This document shows, in pieces, positions 10,647-22,600 of a DNA stretch of 64,000 bases. The DNA is taken from positions 1,054,001 to 1,118,000 of the forward strand of contig NHZP01000001.1 of the NCBI GenBank assembly GCA_003313425.1, in the 5' to 3' direction. How positions within the stretch are numbered: the first letter of the stretch is position 1; every line of letters starts with the position of its first letter. The notes under the pieces were generated by a model, which did no database searches, was not told the DNA's origin, and saw nothing but the letters and a program-made list of their open reading frames with translations. The translations under genes were made by a program, and so were the position numbers. Source of the stretch: Pseudopyrenochaeta lycopersici. Taxonomy: Eukaryota > Ascomycota > Dothideomycetes > Pleosporales > Pseudopyrenochaetaceae.

Positions 10647-13600
10647 CTATATCACATTACTCCCAGCACCGCTCAGATCCATCACAGAGCTCTCAGGTGC
10701 AATACTCGTCATGCGGCTTGCTCTTGAAATTGGCCGGTCAATCTCCATTGCCCCGCTCATCATTCTAACAACCTTCTTATTCTGAGGTCTTGCGACCAAC
10801 ACTTGCGCAGGACAGACCACAATCTCGTCCTCGCCTTCGCCAAAGTCATCTCCCTTCTTGACAACAAGCGGGAAGAGCACAATCTTGACTATCGCCCCCC
10901 GCGCTTCTAGTTCGTCATTGGACGTGGTCTCGCCAGATCGCTCGTTCATGAGGGAGGCGTTGAATGTTACTTTTGCGATCAAGTCGCCGTTGGTATCGTA
11001 CTCTGGTTGAAGCGGTGGGAGCATGATGTATTCAGCACGCTGTGTGCGCATCTCAATGGATAATTCAACTGCCAAGCGCATGACATTGCGGAGTGATTCT
11101 TGAATCTGCCGTTGCAGATGCGATGGCGGTGACAGGAGAGTAGAAAGCGTGCTGTAGATTTCATGCACAACAGCTTCGGTGTCTTGAGCGCGCTGTTGCA
11201 TGAAGGACTCTCTCCTTGAAAGGAGCGTAAGTGTAATAGCTCGCCATTGAGCAACAGCACGTGGTGGACCTGTTGAATTATTAGGATTAAATATCGTATG
11301 TAACGAACGTGTGTACTTACCAACTTCTGACAAGGTCTTTTCCAGCGACTTCAACTTTTGTCGCTGTTCTCTGTCCATACCAAAAAGGTATCTTGTGAAT
11401 ACATACTCCCAAATCATAGTCATAACTACAGACATAAACACATCTCGCCGCTTCACGCGGTCCGCTAATAGCGAATCGACATCAGAGCCATCAAGAATGG
11501 CATTGTCCAGACGAGTGTCAATCTTTTGACGCGTGGAAGTATCGAGCCGGGTGTCCCCTGAGATTTCTGATGACAGCCGGCAAGCTCGAGTATCAGAGAA
11601 CTTGCTGAACCGCAGCACCCATCCCTGGACATGTTGACATAGTTGCTGGCATGCGCTGTCAAAGTAGTCCTCATCGCGAATAGTAAGGAAGCTTTCGCTG
11701 GGTTTCTTAGACGCTAGGATCTGCTTCTGCAGAGTCTTGACTTGTTCCCGCGCGCCAGCAAGTTCTTTATTGAGGCGATCAATTTCAGCCTTGCGATCGT
11801 CCAGTACAATCCCTATCTCACCCCGAATCGCCTCCTCCATGCCTCTTGTCATCTGATTGTGCTTTGATCTCAGTTCCTCAAGCTCTCTTTGCGAAGATTC
11901 CCATTGCTGATGGACAAGCTGGCCTTCAGACTGAAGTTGTGCATACCGCTCATTGGTATCGTTGGTGAGATTGCGATTCGCTTCTGTGAGAGAGTTATTC
12001 AGCTCTGTCAGACGTGCTATCTCGTCCTGTAGTCTTTTCAGAGTGTCCTTGAGCTGCGCAATATCGATGTCCCTCTGATGAATTTCGCGATCACGTGCTT
12101 CTACAGCCTCGGCCACCAGCTGCTCGTCGACTTGGCGCTGGTGTTGTGCAGCCTGCAGGGAATCCTCGGCTCTGCTCTTTGCATCTTCAAGAGAGCTATT
12201 TTGCGCGGCAAGCTGGTCGAGTTGCGATTGCAAGTCTAATATCTGCATGCTTTGACGTTTGCGCACGCTTGGTGGACGCGTTGGTGACATTGGCGACCCT
12301 TGGGCCTCGCCCCATGCCTCCTGCAAAATATCGTTAGCATTCCACGACACAGCCGTCGCATCACCTTTTAGAGCTTACATAGGTTTCGGCCATGCTGGCC
12401 CGGCGACCCTTGCCTTCACCCCGGACTGGATCGTATTTTGACGCGGCTGCGATACCCGCGATGGCTGCTGTCGCTCCGGCCGCGAGCGCAATGCCTGAGA
12501 GGTTGGGTTGCGCGTTCTTAGCGTCGTGCGCACTGACCTCGCCAAGTCTAGAAGCAGATCGCAGGTCACCTGACGCGCTCCTATCCACTCGCCGTAAAGA
12601 GTGCGTGGAACGATTGCTTGCTGAGCTCAAGGGCCGTTCCTGATCAGGTGATCTAAGTTTTGCAATGTTGCTCATGGAACGTTCGCTCCGAACACTAGGC
12701 GAACGCTGTTCAGCCATGTGCTGCTTGATTGGATCTGTGCTTGGAGATGAACGTGGCAGTCGACGAGCAGGGCTGAGTGTCATCGATCGATCAACGCTTT
12801 CATGGACTTGATGCCATGGCGAATCTTTTGATGGAGTCTTTCTTCCGTCGGACGTATCGAGCACTGGTGGTACAACTTTACGACTTGACGCCGTCGGTGT
12901 AACTGGAGGTGGAGACTTTAGACGCTCCGAGAATGACCTTTGGCTTCCAGTGCGGCGGGCTGACTTCACCCCTCGGTCTGGGGCTCCTACATCGGTAATA
13001 GATCGTCCTTTTTTATGTAACGGAGAGTCATCCGGACTGGACTCTTTGATCGTATCAAGTTGTTGATTGCTGGGCGTGTGCACGTGTTTTGGGGTTGTTG
13101 TCGCCAACGCATCACTCTTTCCAGACTTCCTCTCGCTCGGATCACCAAATAGCGATTGGTATGGCTCCTTCTGCTTGACTTCCTTGGTAGGCGACATCTG
13201 ATCATAAAGTGACATCGAGTCTGATTTCTTGAACCTCCGCGCAGACTCGCTATTGTCTTTCAATGGAGCATGCATCACTTGAGGGTTATCATGAGCGGGC
13301 GTTCTGGGTGCGACTGCCGGTGATGTACCATATGCGCGTGTTGATGGCGAGGAATCAAACAAGTAAGAGGTTCGCTCCTTTGTCGCGTAATCTGTGCCAG
13401 ATGGCGTTGTGGCGTCCGCGAAAGTAGGGTATTCTGGAAGTGATGGGCTGTCTTCCACGTCATGATAGCCTTCCAGTGTCTGCGTGGTTTCGTTGAGGGG
13501 CGTTTTGGGCTCTTTGGATCGCCGCTTCTTCTCACGAACTGATCTCTGCGCTGATTCAGAATGAGCTTGTGAGGTGATTGGACTGTAGCTAGCATCATGA

Positions 13601-16600
13601 TAGCCGCTGTCGCGTGTGCTTTCCTGAAATTGCGGAGCAGCCTCTTGGGTTGGGGAATCAGCCACGTGTACAGCGCTATCACGGACCCCAGCAAAAGACC
13701 ATGCCGGTTCTATAGCTGGCGTGAGACCGCGAGTGGTCTTTGATGGGGCTTCCGGCGTATTTGTTATTGGACGCGAGGACGCCACATCGAATATAGAGCG
13801 TTCAGCTGCAGCTGGCATTTGCGATAGTGACGCCGTTTCGTTCGCAACAACTGGACTGCTTGAATAAACCTCTCCAGTGTGCAACCGTTTTCCTTCTGGC
13901 TGATCATCGTCCGAAGATACGGGATGTGCCCGTCGTTTGTGCGGTTCGTGGGCTGCAGGTTGTGCAACGTGGACAGACTTATCTTTGGCCACGTCTCTTG
14001 TCTGATGGTCTGATGGTAATCCGTGATCGAGATTTTCGTCTTTCTCATATATCTCTCTTTGCTCCGCTGAACCAAGCTCAACCTGAAGCTTGTCTTTTCC
14101 CTTCTTGCTCTTTTTGCCCCTCTTCTGTGATGGCGAAGCTTGCTCATCCTCCCCCTCATTGCAAATCCTTTCCTCGGTTGACTGTTGTGTTGCTTCTTCT
14201 GGTCGTAAAACCTGTGGGAAAGGATACTCGCCACCTTCGCCTCCCGTCAATGATCTCGATTCTTGATTTGATGTTGCAGATAGACTCGGTGTCTCATCAA
14301 TTGCTAACCTCTCATCTACACTCTTGTTGTCCCTTTCCACCTTTTTAGGTTTCTCTTTCTTCAAGTTCTTGCCCTTCTTCGGTGTTTCATCCCAGTCGAC
14401 TGTCTCTTGAGGCCGCATTGTTCCTACCGGATCTACTACCTGATTGAAGGTACTCATTGGCGCAGAAGACAAAGGCAAGGCTTCATCAAGCTCGATTCCG
14501 CGGACGGTGGAGTCAGCCGGAGTCTCAACAGCAAGAGGCACATCTGAGATAGTCTCGATCGCCGGAGTCTCAGCAGCTGCATACTCAACACTGTCTTGCG
14601 GAAGTGAAACTCGTTTCTTGTCCTTTTTGGTCTTCCTGTCTGTCTTCTTTGTCATTGCAGGCCATGCATCATCTTCCTCGTTCTTAGATGTAACTTGGGA
14701 GGCCTCAATTGGGGTAGCATATTGTTGGTCAGACGGGACGGTCATCAATTTGTTCCCAAAAGTCTCTCCAACCAAGCCAGGATCAAGACTTTTGTGCGGC
14801 TTGTCCACTGGCTCGTCTTTGAGTACAGTTTCTACGGGATTGTTGGCATCCACTGGCGTTTCGAGAAGAGATGCACGCTTTTTCTTTCCCTTCGCAGTCT
14901 TTGTTTTGGAAGATGACCAAAGTTCCTCCGGATCAGCAGCCTCAAGTATCCCGGGAGGCGTTTTCCGTCTCGAGAAAGTCGGGTCATTAAGTACATCCAG
15001 TGGATCGAATGAAATCGCATCAGTTGAGGCTAAAGCAACTTCGATGGGAGGTAAGACATCGGACTCCACGGGCTTTGTAGGTTGCATCTTCGGTGAAGCC
15101 GAGAGTGAAGAAGAACGACTCAAATTACCGAGCCTCGAAGTGTTCGCTCTTTCCTTAGCAGTTGCTACCTCATCATCCGGAGCGATGTCACGAACTTCGT
15201 GGACAGAAGCAGAACGGTGGAAGGAAGGGTCGTTGACTGCATAGCCAGGGTCAAAGCCAGACTCCTGGAGACTTGCTGCAACGGTCGCAGCAAATCCATA
15301 GTCTTCCTCTGGAGACTTTTTGAACGATTGATCCTCTGATGCAGCTCGTGATGCAATACGTGCCTCAGATGTCGGGAGTAAGACTGGCGTTACCGATCGG
15401 GATTGGTTCTCGTACTGTTCCGCAAGGTTCTTAACGCTCCCTGTGCCTTCCCTCCGTAGCCCACGTTCCGGGGTGAAGTCATCTTGTGTTGTACCTCGCT
15501 CAAACAAGGCGGCCAATCTGTGTTTCTGGGATGTCTTCTTCGTCAAAGGCGGTGGTTGCGGTTCCTGTGGAGACGTGGTGGATTCTCCAGGAGAGGTTGC
15601 TGAAGAAGCCTGAACGGCCATGTTTGTGTCTTTTACGGAATCTTCCTTGATCTCACTCGGGACGATTGCGCTTTGGCGTTGTTGTGGGCCATCAATGCCC
15701 TTCTCAGTTGGAGTTTCTGCTTTGACAGACACAGCAGGACTTTGGTCAGATACGATGTCAGTCTTCTTAGACTTCCGTTTCTCTTTCTTGGATTTCCTGG
15801 GAGCATCTAGAGTTTCTGGTTCTAGCTCTAAATTTGCTGCTCGAACTTCTTCCGCAATTTGCGGGCTACCTGCTGTAGAATCTTGCACAATGTCTCGAGA
15901 AGTAGAAGCAGGTTCATCCTGAGTGGGTTCGGTGGAGATCACAGTCGATTTGAGCTTCTCTGTATTGATCTTGTTCGCTTGTTGGACCTGTTCGAGCTCC
16001 ACTTCTACTTCTGGTTCGTTCACCAATACGGGCTCTGGTTTGATAGATGGTTCAGGCACTTCTTCAACCGAGGTAGAGAGAGATGCATCATCGAATGGCT
16101 CTCCCTGGGATACTGCAGCCAGCTTCGATTTGCGTTTCTGTTTCTTACTCTTCTTCGAAATGGGTTCAAACTCAGGGTCAGCGCCGCCTGTGGACGTATC
16201 AGCCACAATTGGGGCATCATTGGCTCTTGTCTCGATGTCGAAAAGTTGAGATTGCGTGTTGAACAGTACATTTGGTTGAATGTCTTGGGAGGCTTCTGGA
16301 AGAGGTATATCTGGTTTAGTCTCGGCCTGTGATTCAAAGTCTGTCGTCGGTAGTTCATCTACAGACTGCTCCGCTTGAACTGCTTGTTCTATGGGCTGGA
16401 TGGCTTCCGTCATTTCTACGTCTTCAGTCTTTTCAGCCTCGGTAGATTCATCGGTCGTCCCCTTTTTTTTGCCCTTTTTCTTGTCTTTCTTGCTCTGCTT
16501 GCGTGTCAGAGCAGGTGCAATGGTAGCCTCTTCATGTAAAGTGATTGGGACGCTGGTACCATCTTTGGGCTTGTCGTTGTCGATTGCTGAAGCATGCTCC

Positions 16601-19600
16601 ATTTGCTTAACCAGTGAGGGAGTATCGAGAGTGGTAGACTCTGATTCGGGAAACGATCGTGATACTGCATCTGATCTAGGTTCGACACCATCCATCTCTG
16701 TGAAATGGATATCATTTGGGTTCGGAATGTTGTCTCGTCGCGTTTCCACAAAGGGGGTATGCTGTTCTGTCGGCGTGTCTACAGCAAATTCAATATGTTG
16801 ATCCGCTTCTTCTGTCCTGCTTGGTTCAAGCTCAGATGGTGTATCAACAGCTACTGCGTCCGCTGATGTCGGCTCTACAGGAGGTTGCAATAAATTGTCC
16901 CTGACAGACGCCTCAATGACAGGGGCTTCAGGGACCATGTCCTCGATATGCTCTCGAATATTGGATGAAGGTGTTGCATCCATGGCTAAACCCTCAGGTT
17001 CGTCCCACACCAGGGCGTCTTTTTTGGCTTTTTTCTTGTCTTTCTTACTGGGCTTGTGGACTGAGGCTGGTGGTTCTTCGATAAGCACCTCTCGTTGCTC
17101 GATAATCGGCGGAAGCACATCGTCCTTAGTAGCCTCCTCAACCACTGAACTTGGTAGTGGTTCCGCGATCACTTCCGAGAATGTGTCTTCTGGAGTTGAA
17201 GTAGCCGCTTTAGCCTGCTTCTTCTTGTCTTTCTTGCTCAATTTGCGTGGCAGCGAAGGCCGCTCCTCGAGAGCTATGTCTTGGGTATCAGGCACACTGA
17301 TAGGTGGAGTTGCTTCCATAATCGGGGCAGCATCTGAGATGGTCGGCTCGACCACAGGTTCAGCGACGTTGCGAACCTGGGTAGGTCCGGTGTTAAAAGC
17401 GACCTCAGGCTGAAAGGTTGGACTGTCAAAGGTATGAACCGTCTGCTTAGCATTCTTCTTATCCTTTTTGCTGAGCCTCCGCGATAGCACTGGCAGTTCT
17501 TCTGCGGCTACTTCTTGGCTTTCTGTCGCAGCGACAGGCGGAGCTTCACTCTCAGTCACTAGAAGTTCTGTGGTTGGAGATTGCTCGATGTCCTTGGCCA
17601 CAACATCGCGAGACTTGCGCCCTAGGACGTCTTGCTTTGTTGTGGGGTCCACGGGTGTTGAAGAGTCTTCTGTTCGCTGCTCAGTGACTGGTTCTTGGAG
17701 GTCATTGCCTGACGTGGACAATTCAATCGGCGTCTCTGACGGTTCATCTAAACTGATAGCAGTTCGCTTTGCCTTCTTCTTGTCTTTTTTGCTTAGCTTG
17801 CGCGAAGGGACGTTAAACTGGTTTGGTTCCTCTTCGATAACAGGCGTTTCGACTATCTCCTTTGTCTCAACCGCACCTTCGGATTCAGCTGCGGGAGTTG
17901 TTGGCTCGAAATCGACAGTACTGCTTTTGCCCTTTTTCGCTTTCTTTCTATCTTTCTTGCTCAGCTTGCTCACAACATCAAACATTGACGGAAGCTCTGT
18001 AGTGGAGGATTCGTCAGGCTGTTCAGTAGCGTTGAAGGCATTGTCGAGTGCTTCAGACCGCAGCCTCAGATCCGCAACTTCATCTTGGACGGCTTTGAAG
18101 GGTGGCGAAATTTGACCTGCGTGGTGCTCTATTTCCCGATTCTCTTGCTTGGAAGCCTCGGCAGTGATGTTGAGAGAGGGTTGCTGCGGAGGATCATCGA
18201 TGACAGGAATGTCGCTTGGCTCAGGCTGGTCTACACGTTGAACATAATCCGGCGTAGGGGATACAGGCCTTTCGGTTTCAGTCTTCGTTTCCGTGACAAT
18301 TGGCAAGACTTCTTGGTTTTCGAAAAATTGCTCTTGCGGGATAGTTGGTGGGGTCTCAGTGAGCGGTGTAGCAGGTGTAGATGCCTCGCTTTCAGCCTCG
18401 TCGACGAGTATCTGGCCCTTCTTGCCCTTTTTCTTTTTGCCCTTTTTTGATGTAGAGCGAGGTAGAGGCAGCTCAGAGCTACCGACTTCAATCGGTTGCG
18501 GGTCAGGCTCTTGAATCGGTTCGGGGACAAGCGACGCCGCTTCAATGACACTCTCCAGACCAGAAGTTGGGAGTGTCACGGGTACTGGCTGTGTGTCCAA
18601 GATTGGCTCAGCGATGGCCTCTTGTGGTGCATCGGGCTGAACGTCGCTGGCTTGGACATCAATGTGCTCAGCATGATCGTTTACAGCAACCTCATCGGTA
18701 GTTGCAACGGTTGGCTCCATTTGTAGTTCAGCCGAAGCTGCATCCTTAGACATCGACTTACTCTTCCTGCCCTTTTTCTTCTCTTTCTTCGAAGTTTGAG
18801 GAGCAACGCCCAACTCAGCTTCAGTTTCCTGTCTTGTAATGTATTCCGGCTCCTGTGAGTCAATGGTGGTCTTGACGAGGGGTTCAGACGTCGATGGCTC
18901 GAGCACTTGCTCTGTGTCTTTTGGCTGCTCGGCGGTCTGAATCGGTTCTTCATCAACAGGCAGAGCGAAAGTGGGTTCGAGAGGCTGCTCGCGGGCAATG
19001 GACTCAGCGAGAACAGGTGTCTCAAGCTTCTCATTCAGCTGTGCCAAATCTAATGAGCTGTCTGCGGCTTTCTTTCCCTTTTTACCTTTTTTAGAGGTTT
19101 TGCGGCTCAATGACATGGAAACGTCACCCACTTCGACTGCTCTTAGCGCCTCAGCATCGATAATGGGCACGTTTTCAGGTAACACGGCTACTTCTGGTTC
19201 GTCAGTCTTGGGATTTTGGCCGTTTTCCTGTTCGGAAAGCTGCTCTCTGTGACCAACAAGTGGCGGAGAAATGTCATTTGCATATCTCGTCTCAGACGAC
19301 GGGTCCTCAACCTCGTTCTCGGCGTCGATCCTAAGATCGGCGAGAGGCGCCGAATCGGTGGTGACTGACGCAGCCTGTGTTACTCCAGCGGCATGAGACT
19401 GCTCAGCAATCTCTGAAGATTGGGTTTCAGTGGTATCAGGCGCATCGAGTGCTTCAGATTGCTTCTTGACCTTCTTGTCTCTCTTTGGCTTCTTCGCCTT
19501 CTTCGAAGTAGGCGCTTCCTCGTCTTCAAGAGCAACCTCACGAGTTTGCTGATCGGTCGAAGTAGCTGTGACTTCTTCGGCTGCGGGTGGCGATTCATTT

Positions 19601-22600
19601 AGGATGGCGTGCGGTGGCTCAAGTTCAGGCGGACGTTCTGGCATGGGCGCTGGGTCATTGTGAATAGTCTGTTGGATTCTGCCGATTTGAGCAAGCTGTG
19701 TCGGTTCCGGGGCTGGGGGGACTTCCGCGATTTCGTGTTCGATTCCTTGTTTATTCTCGGGGATCGAGCTTTCGTCAAGAGCTACTGCTTCCTTCTGCTT
19801 CTGAGCCATCTTTTTTGCCTTCTTACTGAGCTTGCGGCTGAGGACAGGCTTCTCAACGTCAACGTTCTCCGGAAATTCCTGCAACGGCTCTGGTTCATTC
19901 ATTTGAACAGACTCCTGAGCCGGTATGTTCCGCCCAGGCTCGGTCACTGGTGTCTGAAGAACATCTTCAGAGGCTTCGGGAGTTTCTGTGGCGATGAGCT
20001 TGACAAATTCAGCAACAGGAGTTTTGGATTCCAATTTCTTGACTTTAATCTCCTCCTCCATGTTCTTGGAAGTGGGTGGCACCTCTTCATCGATCGGCCA
20101 TTGTTCTTCGACTGCAGGGGCTGTGGAAGGCGAGATATCCTCGTTCTTTCGGTTCTCTTCAACAAGCTCAACGGATTCTTGGATGTCGGCTGCGGGTGCA
20201 TCGACCGTCACCAAGGGGGTGACGACGCTGTTGGCGTCGGCTATGGAGCTGTCATCGGGAATTGGCGTGGCGGTACCGGACTTCTTCCCCTTTTTCTTGG
20301 CTTTGGTTGTAGAAACAGGCAATGCCCAGTCGTCAACTATCGTCTTAACCTCCATAGTAGGTGTAAGTGTATGCGGATCCTCTGCCTCATTCGGCTGCTC
20401 CTCAGCGACTTTCTCAATCGGCTCTGGAATATCGGCAAGCCGTGGCACAATGTCCTCAGCGGGTGCACTGGCAACATCAGCCTCAACAATAGGGAGATTA
20501 TCAACTGTTGGCGTTGCTGTGCCAGATTTCTTTCCCTTTTTCTTGCTTTTCTTCTTGGATGCGGACGATGAAGCCAGATCAACCGAAGGTTCTGGTTCTG
20601 CCACCGATACGGCCGCTGGTCCAGCCTGCTCGACTTCGCCCTGCTCTTGGGGAGAAGATTCTTCTTGTACGGCAACAATTGGAGTACTGTCAAGGCTGAT
20701 GTTCTTTTCTGATTCTGCTACTAGCGAATCCGTGGTCATCTCAGGCGTTACAACGACTGGGACTGGGGTTGCTGTTCCGGACTTCTTTCCCTTTTTCTTG
20801 CTCTTTTTTGTAGATGCGGATTGCGAGGGCCACTCCTCAAAGGAAGCATCGGGCTGTGCCGCAGGCACGATTGTCGCATCGAGCGGCTCAATTTTGTGAA
20901 CATGAGCCACAGCGTCTTCTTGGAGCGTAGCAAGCGGAGTCTCACTGGACACAACCTCCTTGCCTGTTTCGATGGGTTCAATTGCAGATTCTTGGGCGGT
21001 CTCTTGCAAGACTTCTGAAATGTCCTCGTTAATTGGCGTTGTAGCACCGGACTTCTTCCCCTTCTTTTTGCTCTTTTTCGTGGAAACGGATGGTGAGGGC
21101 TCCTCATCAAGTGAGGGCTCCTGTTCGACTACGGGCAAGGAAGTATCGTCAGCATGGCTGCTTTCCCCTGTCTCCTTCACCAACGATGTCTCGTGAGTTG
21201 TAGGAGTTTGAGCGTCGTCTGCCGCAATTTGCTCACCGATGAGTTGTGCAAACGGGAGCTCTTGAGCGTTCTCGGGTTGTGGCATTGGCAGCTCCTCGGT
21301 AGTAGGAGTAGCGGTACCTGAGTCTTTGGCTTTGGCCTTCTTGGCCTTTTTCTTATCTTTCTTCGATGTTGAGGTCAAGAACTCAAGTGATGTATCAGTT
21401 TCGACTGCTGGGGTTGCGAGTGGTTCAGCATTGGCAATGTCCACAGCTGCAGTATCCAACGAAATGTCGAACATGGCCTTGCTATCAACTTCGTCTTTGG
21501 TTTTTGCATCAGCCACGATCAGAGGCTCCTCATCTACCTGTTGAATTTCCGGGACGACTTCGATAGTTGGCGTTGCTGTGCCCGACTTCTTGCCTTTCTT
21601 TCCTTTCTTTTTGTCTTTCTTCGATGGGGTGAAGCCCACAGTTTCGATGGGCTGCGTTGGCTCGACAATCTCTTCGGGTAAAGACTGGCTTTGTTCCTGT
21701 TGGGAAGGTTCAATGCTCTTGTCAATGGGCAGAGCATTATCATGCTGTGTTAGGAGCGGGACTTCGACGGTTTGTTCAGACTCCAAAGTTCTCTCAGTAA
21801 TGGCTAGGTTGTCTTGCGGCGTCGTGGCCTCCTCAATCTTGTCCTTTGGAAGCTCAGAAATAACTTCTTCAGCAGGCGTCGATGTTTCAGATTGCCCTGT
21901 CATTTTTTGAGCGATTTCAATGTCTTTATTCGGTAGCAGAGACCCACGGTCCTCCTCGGTGGGCTGCTGAATGTCCTCAGAACTCACGACGGCGACCTGG
22001 ACATCATGTGATTGCTCGGGCAAAGTATCCTCGACAGGTGGTTCCCGTATGATAAGTGGTTCTTGTGCTACTTCTTCAACCTGAGGTGAAATTGGGTCCT
22101 TCGATTGAACGGGCTTGATTTCTGGCTGGGCTTCGATCGAAGTGTCGTGACTGGCCAGCATTGTGCCTTTCCTATTTTTCTTGTTTTTACTAGACAACAA
22201 CGATCTCCACTGATCAGGCGAAGGATCTGCCATCTGCTGAGGCTTCATGGAGGTGCGTGGAGTCTGCTTTGCAACAAATGCTGGCTTGGGTTCTACTGTT
22301 GGGATAGCTTCAGTGATATCGATACTTGGCGATTCAACGGACGACTGCTGGACCGTAACTTCTCGAGATTGGCCAAAATCCTCGTCACGTTTTGCACTTT
22401 CGACTGGAGCCGAAATAGAGTTCTCGGGTTGGGTTGCTGGGATAGTATCGTCAAGCTTGTCTTCGATGGGAACGTTGCGAACAGGTTCCAAGATACTGGT
22501 GTCTTGCGCTGGCTCTTCCAATGTCGTTGCGCTCTTACCCATCTTTCCTTTCTTTTTCTTTTTGAGCGATGCAGACATACCCTGCTCGTCTCTGTCTACC

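Noticed and set aside
10647..12350. A separate coiled-coil protein of 567 residues downstream of the giant frame
   Set aside because: Its first ten codons are intron sequence, including a GCTAAC branch site. The conserved EAWGEAQGSP stretch follows directly after the acceptor and joins the leashin frame.
14444..15244. Long plus-strand open frames opposite leashin (for example 266 aa here, 320 aa at 19609-20571, 303 aa at 19988-20899)
   Set aside because: They are antisense images of the Ser/Glu/Lys-rich repeat frame, in which few codons are stops on the other strand. Their recurring FFPFF runs mirror the lysine blocks and only imitate membrane segments.
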